A DNA stretch of 64,000 nucleotides from JANXQG01 sp963780045. GTDB lineage: Bacteria; Planctomycetota; Planctomycetia; Pirellulales; Thermoguttaceae. Shown here one piece after another: positions 1 to 10,917 of the stretch. Each line of letters opens with the position of its first letter. Within the stretch, counting starts at the first letter, position 1. The stretch lies in NCBI GenBank assembly GCA_963780045.1, contig CAVZZZ010000001.1, positions 3,720,001-3,784,000 of the forward strand. Reading direction: 5' to 3'. A model generated the notes under the pieces. It ran no database searches. It was given only the letters and a program-made list of their open reading frames with translations, and had not been told where the DNA came from. Both the position numbers and the translations under genes were made by a program.

Positions 1-1672
1 CCGGCCCAGAACGGCCGCCGTCAGCAACGTCATCGCCCGACGGCGCGGCGACGACGAACGCCGCAAGTCCGCCCGGCCCCGCGGCGCCGCAATCTGCCGT
101 CTCGCATGAGCGAATCAGCCGGCGCCGCATCGTCGTCATCGCCGTCGTCATCGTGGTGCTCGCCCTGGCCGCATACTTTGGCGTCCCGATTGTGGATCGC
201 GCCTTGAACACCGTCTCCACCGACGACGCCTACGTCAACGGCCACTTTACTTTGGTCGCCGCGCGTGTGCCGGGCTACGTTTTGGAAGTGCTGGTGGACG
301 ACAACTACCGGGTCCGCAAGGGGGATGTGCTGGTGCGGTTGGATCCGCAGCCGTACCAGGTTATTGTCGATGCCAAGCGCGCGGCCTACGACCTGGCCCA
401 ATCGAACTTGACGGTCACCCAGGACAACGTTCGCGCGATGATCGCGACAACGCGGGCGGCCCGCTTCAAGATGGATCACGCGGTTGAAGACGTGGACAAC
501 CAGATTGCGCTGTTGAAGGCCAACGTCGCCGCGTGGCAAACGGCCAAGGCCAAGCTCACGCTCGCCGATGCGAACTACAAACGGGCGATCGAGCTGCAGA
601 AGCAACCGGGCGTGATCAGCCAGCAGGACATCGACACGTACAAATCGGCCTACTTCGTGGCCGAGGCGCAGGTCGAACTGGCATTGCAGCAAGTTTACCA
701 GGTTCGCGTCAGTCTGGGATTGGAGGCCCAGCCCAAGAAGGGCGACTTGACCGAGGTGCCGCCCGAGCTGGACCAGAATTTTTCCACGGTGCGCGAGGCA
801 GTGGCCGCCTTGCAGCAGGCCGCGGCCCCGCTGGGGATTGTCTCCTCGTCGTTCAACCTCACGCCGAAGTCGCTGCTGGCCGATTTCTACAAGCGCCATC
901 CCAAGGGTGACATCGACACCATCCTGACGCAGGTGGCCAAAGACGCGCCGCAGATAGAATATGCGGAGGCGCAATTGCACCAGGCCCGCGCCGATTTGGA
1001 CCAGGCCGAATTGAACCTCAGCTACTGCACCGTCTACGCGGAGATCGACGGCGCGGTCTCGGGCCGCAACGTCAATCCCGGCGACAACGTCACCGCCGGG
1101 CAAAGCCTGATGGCCGTGCGCTCGTTGACGGAAATCTGGATCGACGCCAACTTCAAAGAGACGCAACTGGCCCCCCTCCGGATCGGCCAGCCCGTCGACT
1201 TGGACGTCGATATGTACGGCAGTCACAAGCAGTTCAAGGGCCACATCACGGGCTTCGAGATGGGCACCGGCTCCACGCTGGCGCTCTTGCCGCCGGAAAA
1301 CGCCACGGGCAATTTCGTGAAGATCGTGCAGCGTTTGCCCGTGCGGGTCGAGCTGGATAATTATGACGCGATCAAGGACCCGCTGTTCTACGGCCTTTCG
1401 GTAACGCCCTACGTCTACTACAAGAAAAAACCGACCGGACCGAACGCCGGCGAATACCTGCAGCAAGTCTTCCTGGACACTGCGAAACAAAGGACGCTTC
1501 TGCCGGCCGGCGCGCTCGGGACCGCGGGGGACACCCCTTGGGTCCGCAGAAGATGTCTCCATCCAGCGGCAGTGGCGCGGGCGGCGCCTTGCAGACGGAG
1601 CGCGGCGACGTTCCGAATCAAGCTCCAAGCCGCGACAGCGGCACGCCGGTCACGTCGGGGAAGAAGCTATGA
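1..1672 (+). CDS. HlyD/EmrA-type membrane fusion protein (5' partial, frameshifted 3' end)
   Basis: Periplasmic adaptor subunit of a drug-efflux pump, linking the inner-membrane transporter encoded next to it to an exit duct. The frame is open from the first base, so the true start lies outside the window. A Pro/Ala-rich cytoplasmic tail is followed by one membrane segment (near 125-185), then STDDAYVNGH and a lipoyl half-motif (VPGYVLEVLVDDN, ~270-310). A long helical hairpin follows, and the second half-motif is DGAVSGRNVNPGDNV (~1045-1092). The frame shifts by one missing base near the G run at ~1525. After the shift the protein ends with GTPVTSGKKL and TGA at 1670-1672, overlapping the ATG of the next gene (ATGA), as expected for an emrA-emrB pair. 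Reading straight on instead gives a 704-residue product that runs 600 nt into the next gene, which is an artefact. Family call is firm; the substrate is unknown. Confidence 0.85.
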
Positions 1673-3287
1673 GCGCTTCGGCAACGAGCATCGTCGTCCC
1701 GGCCGCCGCTGCGCGACCGGCCATCAATCCGTGGCTGGTGGCGGTGGCGGTCGTGATCCCTACGTTCATGGAGGTATTGGACACGACGATCGCCAACGTG
1801 GCCCTGCGCTATATCGCCGGCGGACTTTCGGCGGCGGAGATCGATGCCGAGTGGGTCATCACCAGTTACCTGGCTGCCAACGCCATCATCCTGCCGATCA
1901 GCGGGTGGCTGTCGGCGCATCTCGGCCGGCGAAACTACTTTCTCATGTCGATCGCGGTCTTCACGTTTGCCTCGGCGTTGTGCGGGATGGCCACGAGCCT
2001 GGTGCAGATTATCATGTTCCGCGTGCTGCAAGGGCTGGCCGGCGGCGGCCTGCAGCCGAGCAGCCAAGCCGTGCTCCTGGACAGCTTCCCGCCGGAAAAG
2101 CAGGGGACGGCGCAGACCCTGTTCGGCGTCGCGGCCCTGTTGGGGCCGATCGTCGGCCCGACCCTGGGCGGCTGGCTGGTCGTCAACTACGACTGGCGCT
2201 GGATCTTCTACGTCAACGTGCCGGTGGGGCTGCTCGCCCTGGCGATCAACTGGCTCGTGGTGCATGATCCAGCGTATCTCAAGAAGGAAGTCGCCCAGTT
2301 GCGCCGCCAGCCCCTGAACTTCGATTTCATCGGCCTGGGACTGCTGGCGATGGTCATGGCCTCATGGGAGATCACGCTCAGCAAGGGACAGGAGTGGGAC
2401 TGGCTGGGCGACCAATTCAACCGAATCCAGATACTGGTGACGATTATCGTAGTGGGCTTCGGCCTGCTGTTGTTTCGCGAGCTGCGCGCCAAGAACCCGA
2501 TCGTCAATTTCCGCGTCCTCCGCGACCGGAACCTGGCCAGTTGCGGCATCATCATTTTCTTCACCTTTGCCGTGCTTTACGCCGCCACCTTTTCACTGCC
2601 TCAGTTGTTGCAGACCTTGTTCGGTTACGACGCCCTGGCTTCGGGACTGGTGATGTCCCCCTCGGCGCGTCCACGATCGGAGGGATGCTGGTGGTCGGCG
2701 TTCTGCTGGGCAAGGGCGCCGATGCCCGTTGGCTAATTCCCATCGGGCTGATTATCGTCGCCGCCGGCAATTATTGGATGTCGCTTATGAACCTCGATAT
2801 CAGTCCTTGGCAGGCGGTTTGGCCGCGGGTCGTGCTGTCCGGCGGGTTGGCTTTCATTTTCGCGCCGCTGAACATGGCCGCTTTCAAGTATGTTTCCCCG
2901 CAGCTTCGCGGCGCGGCGGTCGGCATTTTGGCTCTGCTCCGCAATGAGGGGGGCAGCGTCGGCACTTCGATGGCGCAAACCATCCAGGAGCGCCGCCTGC
3001 AATTGCACACGCTGCGGCTGGACGAGCACCTCAGCCCGCTTAATCCCCTGCTGCAGGCCGCGCAGCAGCGGGGGCAGCAGTTCTTCTTGCAGCGCACCGG
3101 CGATCCGGCGGCCTCGCACCAGATGACGATGCAATTGATCGCGAATAGCCTCGACCAGCAGGCCCAGTCGCTGGCCTACTTTGACGTTTTTTGGGTCTGC
3201 GCCATCGTGCCGATTGTGCTGATTGCGGTCGTCTTTTTCATGCGGCGCTCGGTCGCGGAGAAGGGCGAGCATGTGGGTGGGGAGTGA
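1669..3287 (+). CDS. EmrB/QacA-type MFS efflux transporter (DHA2, 14 TM), one frameshift
   Basis: Proton-driven multidrug exporter of the inner membrane, partner of the upstream adaptor, whose stop it overlaps by four bases. The first membrane helix carries the DHA2 signature LDTTIANVAL. The loop after helix 2 has motif A (GWLSAHLGRR), and helix 5 has motif C-like GPIVGPTLGGW. The total span is one base short of a multiple of three. The frame breaks near 2660-2670, between ASGLVMSP and GASTIGGM, and adding one base restores about 539 residues, normal for the family. The second half continues with hydrophobic helices and the C-terminal VFFMRRSVAEKGEHV. Probably a single missing base in the read rather than a dead gene. 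Confidence 0.85.
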
Positions 3288-3302
3288 CGGCAGATCGCGC
3301 CG

Positions 3303-4217
3303 CTATGCTTCATCGAGGAGCAACTCCGATTCATCATGCATGTTGTATTTCCTGGCGACGGCCGGATCGCTCGCTGTCATATAGAGGTACTGATCCAGCT
3401 TGCTCTTAGCCAAATCGGGTGCCGCGCCGTCGGCAATCATCGCGCGGAAAGCGTTGTCCGATTGCAACTTTGCCACGATTTCTTGCGGCGATTTCGCACT
3501 TGGTGCAATTCCCTTGATCGGCCATAGCGCAACGTAGCGCTTCGTCGGCGGGTTAGCGTCGTGCCAGAGCTGCGAATACTCCTCTCGCACGAATGGCTTT
3601 AGTCGTTCGGCGAAGTCGGGAGAAAGGCCCAGTACTTTGATCATCTCGATCACGTCCAAAAGGTCTTTGGCCCGTTCCGTGCTCGTCATCCCTGAGGCCA
3701 GCTTCAACTCGACGAGCGCCGCTAGATTGATGCAGCGAATTCCGTTGATTTCCTCCGCAACCTCTGCGGGAGTCGGAAACGAAACCGGTTTCGGTTTTCC
3801 GTCGCCTGGGTACTCTCCAGTGACTAGGAATTCGATCTTGACGCCGGATTCCGTGTCTCGCAAGTTTTTGCTTCGCTGGAATGGAGGAACGTAGCCCACG
3901 CCATCCAACTTGCGGTGAACTTCTTTGAGGCCTTCCCGCGTCACCAGCAGATCGACGTCCTCGGTGAAGCGGCGATATCCGTGCTGAAACATCGCCATGC
4001 CGCCGACAACGACGTAGTCGATGCCGAGTTCACCGAGTTTTTTCGCGATCCTCTTCAGTGTTCGGTGTGCTTCGCTCGTACCTTGAAAGAACCTGTCTCC
4101 TTCGTCCATTGCCCAATCCTTGTCTCGATCTAGATGGTCCTTGTAAGGCTCGACTTCGGCCGCCGTCGATAGACTACACCAGTCAAGCGTTGTTTGCGGT
4201 AATCGTGCTGTTTTCAT
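3303..4217 (-). CDS. Nucleotidyltransferase-fold protein (AbiEii/MNT-like)
   Basis: Predicted cytoplasmic nucleotidyltransferase of about 304 residues. The fold is shown by YVVVGGMAMFQHGYRR followed by TEDVDLLV. These match the hydrophobic strand-VGG turn and the D-x-D metal ligands of the minimal nucleotidyltransferase superfamily. The following KIEFLV supplies the likely third acidic residue. The C-terminal half is helical, with a stretch KLASGMTSTERAKDLLDVIEMI resembling proteins that act on toxin partners or RNA. Start chosen at the first Met; an inner Met (MDEGDRFFQG) about 36 residues in is also possible. It is convergent with the efflux operon and has no obvious antitoxin partner beside it. 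Role as abortive-infection, toxin-antitoxin or housekeeping enzyme cannot be decided from the sequence. Confidence 0.7.
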   Translation of the reverse strand: MKTARLPQTTLDWCSLSTAAEVEPYKDHLDRDKDWAMDEGDRFFQGTSEAHRTLKRIAKKLGELGIDYVVVGGMAMFQHGYRRFTEDVDLLVTREGLKEVHRKLDGVGYVPPFQRSKNLRDTESGVKIEFLVTGEYPGDGKPKPVSFPTPAEVAEEINGIRCINLAALVELKLASGMTSTERAKDLLDVIEMIKVLGLSPDFAERLKPFVREEYSQLWHDANPPTKRYVALWPIKGIAPSAKSPQEIVAKLQSDNAFRAMIADGAAPDLAKSKLDQYLYMTASDPAVARKYNMHDESELLLDEA

Positions 4218-4343
4218 AGCGCTGCCGAGCCAGACCTTGTTTCATATTAAAAGCCGAACCTTTACTTAATACTAGCACAATGCCGCCTTGTTTTGTAGTC
4301 CAAGAGACGTGATAATTCCCGCATACAAAAGATCCGGTGCCTT

Positions 4344-5187
4344 ATGCGATGGCGAATAATAATCCCTCTGCTTCTTCTCGCGGTCGTCTTGCTGGCCGTG
4401 GCAGGCCATTTCCTGTTGGGCTGGTGGCGCCCTTCGCATTCGAACGTGGTCGAAGCTGGCGCGAGCTACGACGCGGACTACGAACCGGCGACGCTGCCGG
4501 AGGTCCTCGCCAGCACGCGCGAGGCCCTGGACAGCATCCAGAGGAACGTCCGCGACTACTCGGCCGTGATTATCAAAGAAGAGCGGATCGGCAGCGCGCT
4601 GGTCAAGACGGCCATGTTCGCCAAAATCCGTGAGAAGCCGTTCAGCGTCTATCTCTATTCTCTCGACCGCAGCGACGAGGACATCAAGGGCCGCGAGGTG
4701 ATTTACGTCGAAGGCCACAACGACGGCAAGCTGCTCGCCCACACGCCCGGCGTCTTGTCCGGCATGTTGCCGACCATGCGTCTGACGCCCGACAAGTGGC
4801 CCGCCACGAAAGGCGAACACTACCCGATCACCGAGATCGGCCTGGCCAATCTTTGCCGGCAGTTGATCGCGCGGGGCGAGGCGGCGGGAGATCCGGCCAA
4901 AGTCCAGGTAAAGCGGTTTCCCCACGCGCAGGATCAACGACCGTCCTTGCACGCTGCTGGAAGTGATGCTCCCGGCCGACGAGCAGAACAACTGGGGCTA
5001 CCTGGCCCGAATCTTCGTCGATAACCAGTGGCGCTTTCCCATCCGCGTGGAGGTCTATGAATTGCCGCGCGACAGTAAGCATATTCCACGTCTATTGGAA
5101 GAGTATACTTATCTCGACTTGAAGCTCAACAATGGCTATACTGACGCCGACTTCGATCCGCACAACCGCCAGTACAAATTCCCTTGA
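4344..5187 (+). CDS. DUF1571 family exported protein, frameshifted
   Basis: Protein of unknown function, typical of planctomycetes. The N-terminus has an uncleaved signal or anchor (RWRIIIPLLLLAVVLLAVAG). The DUF1571 region starts with TLPEVLASTREALDSIQ and YSAVIIKEERI, followed by alternating strands suggesting a lipoprotein-localisation-like fold. The frame changes near 4930: the second part reads INDRPCTLLEVMLPADEQ and RIFVDNQWRFPIRVEVYELP, which is the conserved C-terminal half of the domain. The stop at 5185-5187 lies three bases before the next start, suggesting co-transcription. Recognised from domain pattern only; no enzymatic motif is visible. Confidence 0.7.
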
Positions 5188-5189
5188 AG

Positions 5190-8100
5190 ATGCGTTGGAA
5201 ATCTCGGCAAGCGGGGACGTGCGAGCGCGCCGCCCGCTTGCCCCGCCGGGCAAAGGACCGCGCCGCGGCGGGTTCGCGCGATGCTCCGCTGAGCCTGCCG
5301 GAATTGGAGGCGGCCGTGCGGGCCGTCGAGCCGGCGGCCTTGCTGGTCCCGCCGCGGCTGTTGCGGCGGGTGGTGCGGACGCACATGTCGCTGGGCGGGT
5401 TCGGCTTTCGCGTGCCGCACAGCAAGACGTTCGTTATCCCCTCCCGCGCTGCTGGAAATCGCCGATCGCGGCGAGCTCGGTCAGCAATCTTCCGACGTTC
5501 TCCCAGAAACCAGTCATCCTGCTGGAGCGGCCTGAGCCGGAGGACCTGGAAGAGCGGCCGCGAGAAGAAATCCTGTTGTGGTACTGGGAACTGCTGTTCC
5601 ATGCCCGCGTCCATTACGAGTTTGATCGCGCCTCGTAGTACCGGCTTCAGCCGGAAAAGACGCGCAACGAGCCGGTACTACGAGCGTCGCCGCCATAATC
5701 GCCCAGCGCATTGACGAGCTTGGCGAGCGCGAGTTCGACGAAATCCGCAACGTCCTGCAGCAAGAGCGGTTCCTGCTGTTGGCGTGCGATAACTCCGCTG
5801 TCTACATTGAGTTTGCCGCCGTCTACCTCGGCATCCGCTATTTCAAGCCCTTTCTCATGGCCGGCTTCTTTCCGGGCCTGAAGTCGTTGGATGAAGTCGA
5901 TCGGCTGATCGCCAAGGATGTTGACGCGGCCGCGCTGCTTGCGGCGACGCGGCTGTCCGGCACGCCCGAACCGGACGAGCTATGCGACGCGGCCCGCCGG
6001 GCTGCCGAGACGATGGATGCCGATCCCTATTCGGCCTGTCCGCGTCTCTCCACTTCAAAGCGGTCGGAGCAAAAGTATGCGACCTGGTCGCGACGAGCGA
6101 CCGCCAGGCCGCGCACGGCAATTATGCCGGGGCGGCCATTCGCCGTGCCCGCGCGGAAGGTTGGGCGCCGCGGGAAAGGGCCGCCGGGGCTGCCACGAGC
6201 CTTCGCGATGAAGTCGAGCGTCTCGTCCAGCGCCTGCAAGCGGCACTGAGCGCGGAGGGGGAAGATCCCCGTCCCTGGCGCGAGTCGCTGTTGGCGTTGG
6301 CCCATCAAACGCCGCGGGCCTTGTGGACCGTGGAAGCTCGCTTGCTCTACGACCTGCAAAAGGTCTGCATCGACCACGAGCGGCCGACGTCCACGGTGGA
6401 CGTGATGCACTGGGTGTTGTCTTTCGGCCGCCGGGCGATCCGCCGCGATTTGCCCGACCAGCGCCGTGTGGCCATGTCCCGCCACCTGCAAAGCGCAAAA
6501 CGGCGTCTGGCGCACGTACGGATTTCCGACCGGCAACGGCGGCAGCTTGCCGAGGTGCTTGGCACGGCATGCGCGGAGGCGGAAATCCGCCTGCGGGAGG
6601 ACTTGCGTCCGAAGATCGCCGCCACGCTCGATGCCATCGATCTGCGACCGCAGAACATTCCCGAAGAGGTCTCGCGGAGGAAAATCGTCGAAGAACTCCT
6701 GGACCGCATTGTCGAACGCGGGTTTCTCACGCTGGGCGAGGTCCGCGACGCTATCTCGCGGAACAACCTCAAGGAGCCGGACTGTTCCGGCCCGCGGAGT
6801 TTCCTCCAAGGCGAAGCGGCCTTGCGCGCGAACCGCCGCCTGACCGATGCCCTGGACGGCGTGTACGAGCCGGCCGATTTTTACCTCCGCTGGATTCTAC
6901 GTTTCAGCCACCTGATGTTCGGCACGTCGGTGGGGCGGTTTCTGACGCTATTCTTGGTCATTCCTTACGGCACCCGTTCGCAGTGTTTATGACGGTGGAC
7001 CATTTGATGGGGCTCGTTGGCGTGCATCCACACCTGGTTTCCGTCCATGGGAGGATTGCCAATTTCGTGCCTTTGGTCGCGTCGGGGATTTCCCTGCAAT
7101 TGTTGATCTACGTTCCCTGGCTGCGCCGTGCGATATGGCAAACTTTGAACCTGCTAGGCCGCGCGGTCAGGTTTCTGCTTGTCGACGCCCTGCGATGGTT
7201 TATCGCGCTGCGTTGGATGGATATCCTTCTTCACAGCCAGGCGACACGGCTGATCGTGAACCTCGTCGTAAAACCGATCGTCCCAACACTTGTCATCGCT
7301 CGTTTTATTCCCGCTTATACAGCCGCGTGGCGAAGGCTCGCCAGTCTGGCCGTGATTTACGCGGGACTGCTCATCGTGCTCAACTCGCGCGTGGGCAGGA
7401 CGGTTGAGGAGATGGCGCTGGACGGCATTTCCGAAGGATGGCAGCGCTTTGGCGTTCGGCCCCTCCTAGGGCTGTTCTGGTTCACCGTCGATCTTTTTCG
7501 CCGCCTCCTGCAAGGGATTGAAAGCGTGCTTTATATGGTCGACGAATGGCTTCGATTCCGTAGCGGCCAGGGCCGGGCGATGCTAATTGCCAAGGCCGTT
7601 ATGGGCGTTGCATGGTTCTTCGTGGCATACTTCGTCCGCTTTGTCGTCACGCTGCTCATCGAGCCTCAAGTGAATCCGTTGAAGCACTTCCCCTGGGTCA
7701 CTGCGGCTCACAAAATGATGTGGCCGCTGTTCTTATCAAGTGGACTTAACGAATTCCTCGCATCGCGCTTGGGCGAAGCCGTTGGCGGCGCGTTATTCTT
7801 CGTTATTGGGACGGCGGCGCCCGGCATCGTCGGCTTTCTCATCTGGGAGTTCAAGGAAAACTGGCGGCTGTTCGCGGCCAACCGTCCGAAAAACCTTCAG
7901 CCGGCGGTCATTGGCGCGCATGGCGAGACGATGCTGCGACTGCTGCGGCCGGGCATTCATTCGGGCACAATTCCCAAGCGGTTCGCCAAGCTCCGCCGTG
8001 CCGAGCGGAAGGCGCTTTGCGGCGGTGATCTCGGGGCGGCGCAAGCACCGTGAGGCCCTACACCACATCGAAGTCGAGCTGCACCGTTACATGGAGCGCG

Positions 8101-8498
8101 AGTTCGTCGCTTGGTTCGCCGTCTGTCCTGCTTGGATCGAGCCGCTGCCGCAAGTCGGCGACGTCCAATTGGCCACGAACCAAGCCGCAATTGAAATCGA
8201 AACACACTCGCCGCCTGAAGGCTCGCGCATAATGGTGTTCCAACTGGCGGACAGCGAGCTTCGGTTCGTGCTCGCCGGCGGCGACTTCCTTGAGTATTGC
8301 CCGCCGCCGGCGCACAGAATCTATCTGCTGGCATTCACCAATCTCTTGAAGACCGCCGGGGTGGCAGCGTCGGACTTGGCGGAAGTTGGTTCGGCAGTCG
8401 TGCCCTGGGCCGATTGGGTGGCCGCGTGGGAAAACAGCGACGGGCCGACGCGGCAATGCGACGCGAAGTCGAACTCCGCGAGCCTGCGCGGTACGTGA
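5190..8498 (+). pseudogene. Large conserved membrane protein of unknown function, multiply frameshifted and interrupted
   Basis: Collinear coding fragments in changing frames add up to one protein of about 1100 residues. Order: LSLPELEAAVRAVEPAALL; ALLEIADRGELGQ; then ERPREEILLWYWELLFH; then, after an inserted palindrome, IIAQRIDELGEREFDEI and FKPFLMAGFFPGLKSLDEVD; a helical arginine-rich middle; then MFGTSVGRFLTLFLVIPYG; hydrophobic segments LLIYVPWLRR, VAWFFVAYFVRFVVTLL and ALFFVIGTAAPGIVGFLIW; and a final soluble part ending near SASLRG. Frame changes lie near 5440, 5510, 6035, 6970 and 8030. The palindromic element at 5634-5682 adds a TAG in frame. I do not recognise the family. With this many breaks plus an insertion it may be truly dead, although indel errors are common elsewhere in the window. 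Confidence 0.55.
5634..5682. repeat. Palindromic dispersed repeat inserted in a coding region
   Basis: Perfect 13-bp inverted repeat, cgtagtaccggct at 5634-5646 and agccggtactacg at 5670-5682, with a 23-base loop that itself contains a CCGGC/GCCGG mini-hairpin. Coding sequence of the surrounding protein resumes immediately on both sides. The element therefore looks like a small REP- or MITE-like insertion that brings in a stop codon. Confidence 0.75.
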
Positions 8499-8499
8499 A

Positions 8500-8796
8500 T
8501 CAGCCACCGCTTACTGGCTCAACGTTAAGTCGAAGTCCGAGCGCGCGGACGAACTTGAGGACGGTCGTGAATTCCGGTCTTCCTTTGGTCGAAAGTTCCT
8601 TGGCGAGAACGTCGCGTTTCCTTCCGGCCTCGCGGGCAATGCGTGCGATGCCCCGAGCGCGCGCGATATTTCGCAAGGCATGAATAATCACTTCTGGATC
8701 GCCATCTTCAAGAGCAGCTTCTAAATACGCGGTAAGATCGTCGTCCGTCTGTAAATACTCGACGACGCCATAGGGTCGAGTTTTTGTTTTCGGCAT
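8500..8796 (-). CDS. HI1420-family (dnstrm) addiction module antidote protein
   Basis: Antitoxin of a HigB/HI1419-type toxin-antitoxin module. It begins MPKTKTRPY and continues with the characteristic DDLTAYLEAALEDGD segment, then a helix-turn-helix (ARIAREAGRKRDVLAKELS) and the family ending FTTVLKFVRALGLRLNVEP, about 98 residues in all. ATG at 8796 is preferred over GTG at 8805 because family members begin M-x-KTKTRPY. In this family the toxin gene lies immediately upstream, and here that place is taken by a truncated toxin (8806-8982). Expected to bind DNA and repress its own operon. Confidence 0.85.
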   Translation of the reverse strand: MPKTKTRPYGVVEYLQTDDDLTAYLEAALEDGDPEVIIHALRNIARARGIARIAREAGRKRDVLAKELSTKGRPEFTTVLKFVRALGLRLNVEPVSGG

Positions 8797-8805
8797 CGTG
8801 GTCAC

Positions 8806-8982
8806 CTAAACCTTCTTCGCGAGTTCAATTGCCTTCTCGATCTTCTGGGATTGGGTCCGCTTGTCGCCTCCAGCCAGGAGAATAACTAATTCCGATCCGC
8901 GGCGAAGGAAATATACGCGGTATCCCGGGCCATAATCAATTCGCAACTCGGAAACGCCTTCGCCAACTGGCTTTGTGTGGCC
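8806..8982 (-). pseudogene. 5'-truncated HI1419-type (Gp49/RelE-like) toxin
   Basis: The 58 codons ending at TAG (8806-8808) read GHTKPVGEGVSELRIDYGPG, YRVYFLRRG, VILLAGGDKRTQ and a helical end. This is the C-terminal part of the addiction-module killer protein family, in the usual toxin-then-antitoxin order. The first ~40 residues are missing: homology begins five bases after the lepA stop. Upstream in the same frame there is no ATG, GTG or TTG before a stop inside lepA. The toxin is therefore very probably not made, leaving a solitary antitoxin. Confidence 0.75.
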
Positions 8983-8986
8983 CGTC

Positions 8987-10784
8987 TTATTGCTTCCTGT
9001 CCGCCGCCAGCACGCTGATAAACGCCTTCTGTGGTATCTGAACCTGCCCGACCTGCTTCATCTTGGCCTTGCCCTTCTTCTGCTTTTCCAGGAGCTTCTT
9101 CTTCCGCGTCACGTCGCCGCCGTAGCACTTGGCGGTCACGTCCTTTCGGTAGGCCGCGATCGTCGAACGGGCGATGATCTTGCCGCCGATGCAGCCCTGG
9201 ATCGGTATTTTGAACTGGTGCCGCGGAATCGCTTCGGCCAACTGCTCGCAATAGTGCAGCGCGCGGGCACGCGCCTTCTCGCGATGAACGAGGTAAGCCA
9301 GCGCGTCGACCGGCTCGCCGTTGACCAGGATTTCGACTTTCACCACGTCGGTCTCGCGATAGTCGATCGTGACGTAGTCGAACGACCCGTAGCCCCGCGT
9401 CACCGTCTTGAGTTTTCCGTAGAAGTCAAAAAGCACCTCGCCCAGCGGCATCTCGCTGATCACCTCGACTCGGCCCACCGAGAGGTATTGCAGCTTCTGG
9501 CTCGTTGACCGGTATTCGCGGCACAGCTCCATGATCGGGCCGACGTATTCTTCGGGCGTAAGGATCGTGGCCCGGATGTACGGCTCCGTGACGCTGGCGA
9601 TGTTAAACGGATCGGGCCAACTGCCGGGATTGTCGATCTCCACCGTATCGCCGTCCTTCAAGGTCACGTTGTACTTTACCGTCGGAGCGGAGACAACCAA
9701 ACCGATGTCAAACTCCCGCTGCAAGCGCTCTTGCACCACGTCCAGGTGCAAGAGGCCGAGAAAGCCGCAGCGGAAGCCGAAGCCCAGGGCCGCGGAACTG
9801 GTTTTCTCGAAGGTCAGAGAGGCGTCGTTGATCGCCAGCTTGTCCATCGCCTTTTGCAGCTCGCGGTACTCGTCGGCGTCGATCGGGTAGAGCGAGGAAA
9901 AGACGACCTGCTTCGCCTTCTGGTAGCCGGGCACCGGCTCGGCAGCGGGGCGGTCGAGGTGCGTGATCGTGTCGCCCACCTCGATCTCCCGCACGCTCTT
10001 GATTCCGGCGATGATATAGCCCACCTCGCCGGCGCTGAGCTGCTCCTTGGGAAGGAACTTCAGCTTGTTGATGCCCACTTCTTCAATCATGTAGTCCCAG
10101 CCGGAGTGCATGAAGTGGATCTGGTCGCCCGGCTTCGCCGTGCCGTCCATGATCCGGCATTGAAGGATCACGCCGCGATAGCGGTCGAACTGTCCATCGA
10201 AGACGAGTGCCTTCAGCGGCGCTGCTGCGTCGCCCTTGGGGCCGGGCAAGTGCTTGACGATGGCTTCCAACAGTTCCGGGATGCCGGTGCCCAATTTCGC
10301 GGAGACGGGAATGGCCGCGAATGGATCGAGACCTAAATCCTTTTCGATCTCCTCGCGCGCGATCGACGCTGGCGGCGGGCAGGTCGATCTTGTTGATTAC
10401 CGGCAGCAGTTCCAGGTTGTGGTCCAGCGCCAGATAGAGGTTGGCCACCGTCTGCGCCTCGACGCCCTGCGAGGCATCGACGACGATGAGCGCTCCATCG
10501 CACGCCAGCAGCGAGCGCCGGACCTCGTGAGAAAAATCGACGTGCCCGGGGGTATCAATCAAGTTGAATAGATACTCCTGGCCGTCCGCTGCGCGGTAGT
10601 TCAGCGCGATCGTGTTGCTCTTGATCGTGATGCCACGCTCGCGCTCGATGTCCATCGAGTCCAAGAGCTGATTGCGAAACTCGCGGTCGGACACGCCGCC
10701 GCAGGCCTGAATCAAACGATCGGCGAGGGTCGATTTCCCGTGGTCGATATGAGCGATGATGCAGAAGTTGCGGATATGTTGCAT
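8987..10784 (-). CDS. lepA: Elongation factor 4 (LepA), one frameshift
   Basis: Ribosome-associated translational GTPase that back-translocates or remodels elongating ribosomes. G motifs are clear: AHIDHGKST (G1), RGITI (G2), DTPGHVDF (G3), NKIDLP (G4), and SAKLGTGI (G5) after the shift. The C-terminus KAKMKQVGQVQIPQKAF is diagnostic of LepA. The frame breaks near 10360, in an alternating CG run. Restoring one CG dinucleotide gives VDRAREEIEKDLGLDPF and a total of 599 codons, exactly the normal length. A conserved core gene with one dinucleotide missing is best explained as a read or assembly error. The 3' end abuts a truncated toxin gene. Confidence 0.93.
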
Positions 10785-10917
10785 GAAAGGGCAAGAATTA
10801 CTCGCGCGGGCACTTTGTTTCTAAAACCGTTGATTCTAATCTATCTGACGGGCAACGGACAGGGACGTTTGGTCGACTATCGCGAAGAGGCGTCGAACAC
10901 CTGAGAGCGGTGCTCCC

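Noticed and set aside
1520..2267. Read-through of the membrane fusion protein to a 704-residue product
   Set aside because: The extra part overlaps the MFS gene out of frame; the alternative frame ends at 1672 with the expected ATGA overlap.
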